The notes under the pieces are model-generated. The model was not told the DNA's origin. It saw only the letters and a list, made by a program, of their open reading frames with translations, and made no database searches. Shown here piece by piece: positions 1 through 4,778 of a DNA stretch of 6,283 bases. The stretch's first letter is position 1, and each line of letters opens with the position of its first letter. The stretch lies in assembly GCA_002482925.1 (NCBI GenBank), contig DLGX01000025.1:1-6283 (forward strand). The letters run 5' to 3'. Source of the DNA: Candidatus Saccharibacteria bacterium UBA7683. Its GTDB lineage: Bacteria > Patescibacteriota > Saccharimonadia > Saccharimonadales > UBA7683. A program made the translations under genes and the position numbers.

Positions 1-416
1 TTTACAATAACTTGTGACCCATCTTGAAGTGTTGCGTAGTACACCTGTCCAAAGCTTCCAGCGGCAAACGGTGTCGGGCTAATTCCACCGAGGTATGCAA
101 GCTTATCTGCAGAAAGTTCACGTTTGAGCACTTCTTGAATATTAACTGGTTCACTATCAAGGTTTTCAAATATTTTAAGCCTATCAGAACTTTGCCAGTC
201 GCGCATAAGCGAACTCTGAAGTAAAACACCTTGCAGGAACTTCACATAGACGCCACCAAGCTTTGTAAATTCTTCGCAAATAAGGTTGTTTACCTCGGTG
301 CGCTGTTTTTTACGGTTTAACAAGTAAATCTTTTTTACAAGCGTAGCTAACGTTTTACGCCTATGGCGCTTGAGTTCCTTGATTTGCGGGTCTTTAAGTG
401 TTTTTTTGGCGCTCAA
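1..416 (-). CDS. ABC1/UbiB/AarF-family atypical kinase, N-terminal part (runs off left edge)
   Basis: The 138 visible codons encode the start of an ABC1/UbiB-type protein kinase-like ATPase. Two family landmarks can be read: LGGVYVKFLQG (residues 53-63), at the place of the diagnostic KxGQ motif, and FAAGSFGQVY (117-126), the alanine-rich nucleotide loop, followed by VIV just before the expected VAVK-type lysine at the edge. The start is TTG at 416. The frame has a stop at 434-432 with no ATG or GTG after it, and AAGGAG (429-424) sits 7 bases upstream of the TTG. The family usually has about 450-550 residues, so most of the catalytic lobe lies outside the window. Known members support isoprenoid-quinone synthesis or lipid homeostasis. 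The substrate here is unknown, and CPR bacteria generally lack ubiquinone synthesis. The residues 1-40 are basic and may be amphipathic. Odd points: KxGQ reads KFLQ and the AAAS loop reads AAGS. It is the second gene of a unit with the 53-residue membrane peptide. Family assignment is fairly secure; function is not. Confidence 0.82.
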   Translation of the reverse strand, partial: MSAKKTLKDPQIKELKRHRRKTLATLVKKIYLLNRKKQRTEVNNLICEEFTKLGGVYVKFLQGVLLQSSLMRDWQSSDRLKIFENLDSEPVNIQEVLKRELSADKLAYLGGISPTPFAAGSFGQVYYATLQDGSQVIV

Positions 417-427
417 AACGAGACTCC

Positions 428-589
428 TTATTTATTCTTACCGAAACCAATAACGAATAGGGTAAGTGTGAAGATTATGAGTGCAACGTAGAGTTTGAAC
501 ATATCTCCCGGATCGTTCACCACAAAAGCCATTAATATAACGGCTATCCAGACGAGTAATATAGTGATAAAAATTGAGGCGTATTTCAT
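428..589 (-). CDS. 53-residue two-helix membrane peptide upstream of UbiB-like kinase
   Basis: This short gene starts at ATG 589-587 and stops at TAA 430-428. An in-frame TAA lies directly before the start, so the ATG is fixed. The product has two hydrophobic helices, about residues 5-24 and 32-50, joined by a short polar turn (VNDPGDM), and ends in the basic tail GKNK. It is probably an inner-membrane hairpin protein with both ends in the cytoplasm. A weak AAAGAG (598-593) precedes the start closely. Its stop codon overlaps the AAGGAG of the kinase gene, which implies coupled translation and perhaps a role as membrane partner of that kinase (inference). A good promoter lies 36 bases upstream. 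I recognise no family. Support is the promoter, coupling and clear membrane topology rather than homology. Confidence 0.72.
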   Translation of the reverse strand: MKYASIFITILLVWIAVILMAFVVNDPGDMFKLYVALIIFTLTLFVIGFGKNK

Positions 590-616
590 TTACTCTTTAC
601 ATCCATGATTAATCAT

Positions 617-689
617 TTTCCACTATTATAACAAATTTTTTATAATATGTCCATACCCACTAGCTTTTTCTCTGTTAATCGGCTACAAT
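617..689 (+). promoter_or_regulatory. candidate promoters for tRNA-Pro
   Basis: Two plus-strand candidates lie in this gap. TTTCCA (617-622) and TATAAT (641-646) with an 18-base spacer overlap the -35 of the leftward promoter. TACAAT (684-689) is closer to the tRNA but has no convincing -35. Which is used cannot be decided from sequence. The rest of 590-731 contains no open reading frame of note. Confidence 0.4.
625..653 (-). promoter_or_regulatory. sigma70-type promoter for the 53-aa peptide/kinase unit
   Basis: On the minus strand TGGACA (653-648) and TATAAT (630-625) are separated by 17 bases. That is five of six matches to the -35 consensus and a perfect -10. Transcription would start near 618 and give a leader of about 29 bases before the ATG at 589. 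Confidence 0.75.
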
Positions 690-731
690 ACTTTAGTTCT
701 TCCCAAAGAATCGAGTACCAAATTAAGAAAT

Positions 732-808
732 CGGGGTGTGGCGCAGTTGGCTAGCGCGCGCGGTTTGGGACCGTGAGGTCGAAGGTTCGAGTCCTTTCAC
801 CCCGACCA
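732..808 (+). tRNA. tRNA-Pro(TGG)
   Basis: The 77-base gene folds as a full cloverleaf. The seven-pair acceptor CGGGGTG/CACCCCG has the C1-G72 pair typical of bacterial tRNA-Pro. The D stem is GCGC/GCGC, and the anticodon stem CGCGG/CCGTG has one G-T pair around the loop TTTGGGA (764-770), anticodon TGG (766-768). The T stem is GAAGG/CCTTT with loop TTCGAGT. The CCA end (806-808) is encoded. The UGG anticodon with a modified wobble base can read most proline codons. Confidence 0.97.
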
Positions 809-810
809 TG

Positions 811-842
811 AAAAGTGCCGTCCATCTGGGCGGCTTTTTTCT
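811..842 (+). terminator. intrinsic terminator after tRNA-Pro
   Basis: The stem GCCGTCC (817-823) pairs with GGGCGGC (828-834) with one G-T wobble around a four-base loop and is followed by six T (835-840). It begins 9 bases after the CCA of tRNA-Pro and separates it from the transporter gene. Confidence 0.88.
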
Positions 843-846
843 TACT

Positions 847-857
847 TGGTATATAAT
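847..857 (+). promoter_or_regulatory. candidate -10 element for the VIT-like transporter gene
   Basis: TATAAT occurs at 852-857, and TGG-TATATA (847-855) offers an overlapping extended -10 reading. No -35 is visible because the upstream DNA is the terminator stem. The gene lies directly behind a terminator and so needs its own promoter, and this is the only candidate. The predicted leader would be about 29 bases. Confidence 0.45.
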
Positions 858-892
858 AAATAGATAAGCTACAAAGTCTGAAAGGCAAACAT

Positions 893-1438
893 ATGTCAAT
901 TATTGATAAAATTAAATCTCATTTTGAAGATTATTTACGTGAATTCGTTTACGGTGGAATCGATGGTGCCATAACAACCTTTGCAGTTGTTGCCGGGGCA
1001 ACTGGTGCGGGGTTCAGTGCTAATGTGGTGATTATTTTAGGATTCGCTAACTTAATTGCTGACGGACTTTCTATGGGTGTAGGCTCGTATCTCTCTTCAA
1101 AATCTGAACTAGAAGTTAATGTCAAAAAAGGTAAGCAAGAAGACGAAGATGCCTCGCCAGTTATTAATGGTGCAACCACATTCGTAGCGTTTATTGTATT
1201 AGGACTTGTGCCGCTTCTTTCGTATACGGCAGACGCATTTTACAGTGGTAATATCCCTCATCAGTTTGCCTTTTCTGTGGGCCTTACACTAATTGCATTT
1301 GTAATTATTGGTTTACTTAAAAGTAGCGTAGCTAAAACAAGCCGTCTTCGTGGTATTTTAGAAACTTTGATTCTAGGTGCCATTGCAGCGGGGGCAGCCT
1401 ACGCGGTCGGTGTTTTACTAGAACGCGCTGTTTCCTGA
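893..1438 (+). CDS. VIT1/CCC1-family Fe2+/Mn2+ transporter, short form
   Basis: The 181-residue protein matches the VIT1/CCC1 fold, whose members export Fe2+ or Mn2+ across membranes, often as H+ antiporters. The diagnostic stretch [19 protein letters not shown] (18-36) forms the start of helix 1 and includes Asp24. Helix 2 (about 44-66) ends in [16 protein letters not shown] with Met61. Three further helices follow at about 92-112, 125-143 and 155-176, giving the five of the family. Eukaryotic and many bacterial members have a helical cytosolic metal-binding domain between helices 2 and 3. Here that link is only about 20 charged residues ([12 protein letters not shown]), which explains the short length. 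The Glu often found in the GEYxS motif is Ser65. AAAGG (881-885) lies 7 bases before the ATG. It is preceded by the tRNA-Pro terminator and appears monocistronic because a new promoter starts 8 bases after its stop. The family is confident; the metal and direction are inferred. Confidence 0.87.
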   Translation: MSIIDKIKSHFEDYLREFVYGGIDGAITTFAVVAGATGAGFSANVVIILGFANLIADGLSMGVGSYLSSKSELEVNVKKGKQEDEDASPVINGATTFVAFIVLGLVPLLSYTADAFYSGNIPHQFAFSVGLTLIAFVIIGLLKSSVAKTSRLRGILETLILGAIAAGAAYAVGVLLERAVS

Positions 1439-1445
1439 TTTACAC

Positions 1446-1475
1446 CTGACAAATAGGCTTCCAATCTGATACAAT
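1446..1475 (+). promoter_or_regulatory. promoter of the membrane protein/Clp-like ATPase operon
   Basis: CTGACA (1446-1451) and TACAAT (1470-1475) are 18 bases apart, and TGA (1467-1469) adds an extended -10. The usual 6-7 base distance puts the transcription start at about A1482, the first base of the next gene's ATG. Confidence 0.75.
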
Positions 1476-1481
1476 ACGCTT

Positions 1482-1859
1482 ATGTTAATAGTTGACCTAC
1501 TAGGTTGGTGGTATTCGCGTGGGTGGGCCTGGGCGCTTAACTATATGTTGGTTAAAAAAACCAGCGTAATTGCAAACTTCTTCTCTATAAACGAACTGCT
1601 TAAAACGCTTTTTGCGCCGTTTAGGCAAGATTCTATTAATACAAAAAACGCTCCAATAAGCCTACGTCTTCAAGCGCTTGGCGAAAACATAATTTCTCGT
1701 TTCTTCGGTTTGATAATAAGATCGGCTTTAATAGTTGTGGGTGTTCTTCTTATACTTCTCAATGCAATTCTTGGTTTAGTCTCAATTTTACTGTGGCCAT
1801 TATTACCGTTAAGCCCTGTTGTTGCGGTGATTTTAACAGTCGTTAAGGTTGGTGTATGA
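1482..1859 (+). CDS. 125-residue membrane protein coupled to Clp-like ATPase
   Basis: The protein starts with an aromatic-rich segment, LLGWWYSRGWAWALNYML (6-23), probably an interfacial helix. A cytosolic-looking stretch follows with KTLFAPFRQ (41-49) and a charged region to about residue 75. Two hydrophobic helices (about 78-99 and 102-122) end at the C-terminus with almost no tail. I recall similar WWY...LFAPFRQ proteins as uncharacterised in CPR genomes, but no function is known to me. No Shine-Dalgarno precedes the ATG, and the promoter points to a leaderless mRNA starting at the ATG itself. The stop TGA (1857-1859) overlaps the ATG of the ATPase (1856-1858), so the two are likely translated together and may form one membrane complex. 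That pairing is inferred from coupling, supported by the membrane segments in both proteins. Confidence 0.85.
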   Translation: MLIVDLLGWWYSRGWAWALNYMLVKKTSVIANFFSINELLKTLFAPFRQDSINTKNAPISLRLQALGENIISRFFGLIIRSALIVVGVLLILLNAILGLVSILLWPLLPLSPVVAVILTVVKVGV

Positions 1860-4279
1860 ATAGCGAAAACTGTAATTTAAATTCACAGCGAGCACGCAAA
1901 GCCAGAATAAGCCTCGTGTTGGACAAAAAATGGTTTCGCCTGCTACTTATCCTTGTTTCTGTAAGTGCATATGCAGGATGGCTGGTTGTTGTGTTTTACC
2001 TTCAAAACAGTAGCGGTCATTTGCTACTGACACTAGGAGCGTGGGTGAGTCTACCAGTATTTTGGTATCATGGTGAGCTAGCAAATCTAAATATTACAGA
2101 AGGTAATACACAACTGGATCAAGTTTTAGAACGAAAGTTGCTCGGTGCGCTAAAAGACCCTATAACTCCGCAACAGCTGGCGGAACTAGCAATGAAGCTT
2201 CCTGGAGGTATATTCTTTGCAAATAGATACGCAATTTCAGCAGATTTTTTAAAGAATCTTTCTAGCGCTGACGCGGTTGATACTGCGCAGGTCTGGAGCT
2301 ATGCGCGTCAGTTCACCAAAGAAGCTGGTTTAGGTTCAGAAATTACTTCAGCATCAGTTGTTGCGGCCTTAGTATTTAGCATACCTAACTATAATTTTTA
2401 CTTAGCACAAATTGAACTAGACGGCGAAGATATTATTGCAGGCTTAAAATGGTATAACCACATTCAAGATGTTTTTAGTTCGCTTGAAGAAAAATCAAAT
2501 GGTGGCGGCATAGGAAGAGATTTAAGTTTTGGCTGGGCGCCCCAGCTTAACCGTGCCGGCACTAATATTAGCGAAGGAGTTGCTCGTAGCGGTGTATTAC
2601 ACCGTAAAATTGAAGGTCACGAAGAAGTACTTCAACAAATGATTCATCTGCTTTCACAGCCAGGTAGAAGAAACGCAGCACTGGTTGGCGAAGTTGGCGT
2701 GGGTAAGACCACTTTGGTATATGCACTCGCGCAAAAATTAATGCTGTCTCCTAAAAGCGTAGATCAAGAATTACGATATCGACAAATTATTGAACTTGAT
2801 GCTGCAAGTTTAATTTCTCGCGCTCGTGGAAGAGGCGAGTTAGAAGGGCTACTTATTAGGCTGTTCAATGAAGCTATTCATGCAAAAAACATCATCATAT
2901 TTTTAGACGAAGCACAGCTCTTTTTACAAGAAGGTACTGGTTCGGTAGATCTTTCGAGCATTCTACTACCCGTACTTGAAGGTGGCGCCTTGCAGGTAAT
3001 ACTAGCCATTGGCGACCAAGAATGGCTCAAGCTTAGTCAGAATAACCCAGGTTTAGCCCAGCTTATGAACAGGGTGATGGTGAGTCCACTTGATCAGACT
3101 GACACCACAAGGGTAATTGAAGATCAAATTCTGCTTCTTGAAGGAAGAAACCCGGTTGTGTACATGCACCAGTCTCTGAGCGAGGCATATAAACTAGCCG
3201 ATCGTTTTATTCGCGACCAAGCATTTCCGGGCAAAGCTATTCGCTTGCTTGAAGCGGCGGCTGGCTATCCAGAACAACAGCACTTCATAACTGCCAGGTC
3301 AGTTCAGCAAGCGGTTGAAAAGAATTTTGATGTGAAGGTGCAGACCGCCAGTACAACTGAAGAACGTGATACCCTGCTGAATCTTGAAGGAAAAATACAC
3401 GAACGAATGATCAACCAAACTCGAGCAGTGCAGGTTATAAGTGATGCGCTTCGTCGAGCGCGCGCTGGCGTTCGTAACCAAAATAAACCAATAGGTACGT
3501 TTTTATTTTTAGGCCCGACTGGTGTTGGTAAAACTGAGCTTAGTAAAGCACTGGCCGCCATTTATTTTGGCGGTGAAGATAGGCTCATACGGGTTGATCT
3601 TAATGAATACTCTCAAAGTGCGGATGTCACGCGTCTTTTAGAGGTGGGGTCCGCAAATACCAATAGTCTTACCGCGCAAATTGCAAAACAGCCATTTTCA
3701 GTAGTACTTTTAGACGAAATAGAAAAAGCACACCCTAACGTGCTTAACATGTTGCTTCAATTGCTCGACGAAGGTATGCTTCGAGATAGTCAAAACAAAC
3801 CAGTAAGTTTCCGCGATGCAATAGTTATTGCTACAAGTAATGCTGGCGCTGATAAAATTCGTGCCCACATTGATGCCGGTGAAACCTTAGAACAATTTGA
3901 AGATGCATTTATAAATGAGCTCATTAACGACAATCTGTTCCGCCCTGAGTTTTTAAACCGCTTTGACGAAACGGTCTTATTCCGTCCGCTCACAAAAGAA
4001 GAACTAAAACAGGTGGTAGATCTGATTGTAATTGGTATCAATAAAACTCTGGCTACTCAAAAAGTTTCAGTTATTCTCACAGATGCGGCAAAAACATTTC
4101 TTGCGAGCGAAGGATACGACCCACGGCTCGGCGCACGTCCGCTTAGGCGTGTAACCCAGCGTTCAATTGAAAATATTGTGGCTCAAAAATTACTTTCTGG
4201 CTCGATAGTTCCTGGAACAAAAATTGAACTTGACGTCGCTGAATTACAGGCAGCTTTGAATCAACGCCAAAATAGCTAA
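1856..4279 (+). CDS. membrane-anchored double-AAA+ Clp-like ATPase (ClpA/ClpC type, atypical pore loops)
   Basis: This 807-residue protein has a basic N-terminus and two hydrophobic helices (about 26-49 and 55-71). A helical region (about 85-205) resembles a diverged Clp N-domain, and two AAA+ modules follow. Module 1 has Walker A GEVGVGKT (278-285) and Walker B IIIFLDEA (346-353). Module 2 has Walker A GPTGVGKT (553-560), Walker B VVLLDEIEK (616-624), sensor 1 in ATSNAG (659-664), arginine finger in FRPEFLNRF (R702) and sensor 2 in GARPLRR (759-765). There is no ClpB-type middle coiled coil. Clp ATPases unfold proteins by threading them through a pore, but the aromatic pore residues are missing. 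Ring 1 has RARGRGELE where KYRGEFE is usual, and ring 2 lacks the GYVG loop. No IGF/LGF-type ClpP-binding tripeptide is apparent. Module 1 sensor 1 reads IGDQE instead of IGATT. TAAGG (1844-1848) lies 7 bases before the start, which overlaps the stop of the membrane protein gene. ATP hydrolysis is likely; classic degradation with ClpP is doubtful. It probably remodels membrane-proximal proteins. Confidence 0.93.
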   Translation: MNSENCNLNSQRARKARISLVLDKKWFRLLLILVSVSAYAGWLVVVFYLQNSSGHLLLTLGAWVSLPVFWYHGELANLNITEGNTQLDQVLERKLLGALKDPITPQQLAELAMKLPGGIFFANRYAISADFLKNLSSADAVDTAQVWSYARQFTKEAGLGSEITSASVVAALVFSIPNYNFYLAQIELDGEDIIAGLKWYNHIQDVFSSLEEKSNGGGIGRDLSFGWAPQLNRAGTNISEGVARSGVLHRKIEGHEEVLQQMIHLLSQPGRRNAALVGEVGVGKTTLVYALAQKLMLSPKSVDQELRYRQIIELDAASLISRARGRGELEGLLIRLFNEAIHAKNIIIFLDEAQLFLQEGTGSVDLSSILLPVLEGGALQVILAIGDQEWLKLSQNNPGLAQLMNRVMVSPLDQTDTTRVIEDQILLLEGRNPVVYMHQSLSEAYKLADRFIRDQAFPGKAIRLLEAAAGYPEQQHFITARSVQQAVEKNFDVKVQTASTTEERDTLLNLEGKIHERMINQTRAVQVISDALRRARAGVRNQNKPIGTFLFLGPTGVGKTELSKALAAIYFGGEDRLIRVDLNEYSQSADVTRLLEVGSANTNSLTAQIAKQPFSVVLLDEIEKAHPNVLNMLLQLLDEGMLRDSQNKPVSFRDAIVIATSNAGADKIRAHIDAGETLEQFEDAFINELINDNLFRPEFLNRFDETVLFRPLTKEELKQVVDLIVIGINKTLATQKVSVILTDAAKTFLASEGYDPRLGARPLRRVTQRSIENIVAQKLLSGSIVPGTKIELDVAELQAALNQRQNS

Positions 4280-4284
4280 TAATC

Positions 4285-4293
4285 TGGTATAAT
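4285..4293 (+). promoter_or_regulatory. extended -10 promoter for the tRNA-Gly/tRNA-Arg unit
   Basis: TGG-TATAAT begins 5 bases after the ATPase stop codon. No -35 is evident, as expected for an extended -10 promoter. Transcription would start near 4300, only a few bases before tRNA-Gly. Confidence 0.72.
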
Positions 4294-4303
4294 CTTATTC
4301 GAC

Positions 4304-4378
4304 GCGGGTGTCGTACAACGGCTAGTATATAAGTTTTCCAAACTTAGGACCAGGGTTCGATTCCCTGCACCCGCACCA
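4304..4378 (+). tRNA. tRNA-Gly(TCC)
   Basis: The 75-base gene has a perfect acceptor stem GCGGGTG/CACCCGC and D stem GTAC/GTAT. The anticodon stem TAAGT/ACTTA surrounds the loop TTTCCAA (4335-4341), anticodon TCC (4337-4339). The T stem is CAGGG/CCCTG with loop TTCGATT. The CCA is encoded at 4376-4378. It is separated from the next tRNA by one base, so both are surely cut from one precursor. Confidence 0.97.
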
Positions 4379-4379
4379 C

Positions 4380-4456
4380 GCCTCGGTAGCTCAGCGGATT
4401 AGAGCAGCGGGCTTCTATCCCGCGTGTCGCAGGTTCGATTCCTGCCCGAGGTACCA
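4380..4456 (+). tRNA. tRNA-Arg(TCT)
   Basis: The 77-base gene has acceptor stem GCCTCGG/CCGAGGT, anticodon stem GCGGG/CCCGC with loop CTTCTAT (4412-4418) and anticodon TCT (4414-4416), reading AGA/AGG. The T stem GCAGG/CCTGC has loop TTCGATT, and the CCA is encoded (4454-4456). The first acceptor pair is a G1-U72 wobble (4380/4452) instead of the usual G-C. Parts of its 3' half, from the variable loop through CCA plus three flanking bases, are repeated downstream. Confidence 0.96.
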
Positions 4457-4464
4457 AATTAAGG

Positions 4465-4487
4465 ATCGAGACATAGTCTCGATTTTT
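4465..4487 (+). terminator. intrinsic terminator after tRNA-Arg
   Basis: ATCGAGAC (4465-4472) and GTCTCGAT (4476-4483) form a perfect eight-pair stem with loop ATA, followed by a T run to 4487. It ends the two-tRNA transcript 9 bases after the CCA. Confidence 0.9.
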
Positions 4488-4509
4488 CATTTGTACTCTC
4501 GAGTCAGGC

Positions 4510-4562
4510 TTGAGCCTGCGACCAATATTTTCCTTGGAAAAGATTGAGTGTCGCAGGTTCGA
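4510..4562. repeat. large imperfect inverted repeat built on a tRNA-Arg fragment
   Basis: CCTGCGAC (4515-4522) pairs with GTCGCAGG (4550-4557). Five outer pairs, two of them G-T, extend this to 4510/4562. Inside, CAATATTTTCC (4523-4533) pairs with GGAAAAGATTG (4536-4546) with one A-G mismatch around a TT turn, leaving AGT (4547-4549) as a bulge. The right arm is the copied T-arm of tRNA-Arg, so the left arm resembles an inverted copy of it. There is no T run behind it, so it is not a normal terminator. Confidence 0.75.
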
Positions 4563-4640
4563 TAACGAAAAGCTCACACAGAAGCTTGCTTCGAGTAAGG
4601 TTTGAGGCTATACAAAGTATTCTTGCCCGAGGTACCAAAT
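4548..4640 (+). pseudogene. broken copy of the tRNA-Arg 3' half, split by 57 bases
   Basis: Bases 4548-4563 are identical to tRNA-Arg 4424-4439 (variable loop, T stem 5' side, most of the T-loop). Bases 4621-4640 match 4440-4459 with one difference (rest of the T-loop, T stem, acceptor 3' side, CCA and AAAT). The two pieces together are the complete 36-base 3' part of the tRNA with its flank, interrupted after T-loop position 59 by 4564-4620. The insert contains the short palindrome GAAGC-TT-GCTTC (4581-4592) and no ORF. There is no matching 5' tRNA half upstream, so this cannot form a normal tRNA. It is most simply a remnant of integration at or duplication of tRNA-Arg. Confidence 0.85.
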
Positions 4641-4647
4641 ATAAATT

Positions 4648-4672
4648 ACTCAGTAGTATTACTGGGTTTTTT
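4648..4672 (+). terminator. intrinsic terminator after the tRNA-Arg remnant
   Basis: ACTCAGTA (4648-4655) pairs with TACTGGGT (4660-4667) with one T-G wobble around GTAT, followed by a run of T to 4672. It is placed behind the remnant much as the other terminator is placed behind the intact tRNA-Arg, and may be the original terminator of that tRNA. Confidence 0.83.
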
Positions 4673-4687
4673 CATTTCTATTAATCC

Positions 4688-4716
4688 TTCCCAACCCATC
4701 CTTCTTATGCTAAAAT
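4688..4716 (+). promoter_or_regulatory. promoter of the secreted choice-of-anchor Q protein gene
   Basis: TTCCCA (4688-4693) and TAAAAT (4711-4716) are 17 bases apart, with TGC (4708-4710) giving an extended -10. The start would be near 4723, leaving a leader of about 56 bases that is almost free of G until CGGAG and so probably unstructured. Confidence 0.65.
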
Positions 4717-4778
4717 AATCCCATACACACCACAACACTCCAAGAACATCAACCTTCTTTCGGAGAAACAAACCTACA

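Noticed and set aside
2..229. ATG-started open frames on both strands (2-229 minus, 24-224 plus)
   Set aside because: They overlap the TTG-started kinase frame, which has recognisable ABC1 motifs and a good ribosome binding site; these two have neither.
3304..4041. Minus-strand frames of 60-85 codons inside the ATPase gene
   Set aside because: They are antisense to the conserved AAA+ module 2 and have no start signals or recognisable domains.
4344..4577. 77-codon minus-strand frame across tRNA-Gly, tRNA-Arg and the remnant
   Set aside because: It is the well-known false translation of tRNA genes (RAGIEPATRG, RVQGIEPWS); the tRNAs explain the DNA.
4548..4640. tRNA gene with an intron at position 59/60
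   Set aside because: There is no 5' tRNA half in front, and 57 bases are too few for a self-splicing group I intron. A bulge-helix-bulge intron is archaeal and the 5' half would still be required.
4457..4680. tmRNA or other known structured RNA
   Set aside because: The 3' tRNA-like end is present, but there is no matching 5' acceptor strand, no alanine-type acceptor and no tag reading frame.
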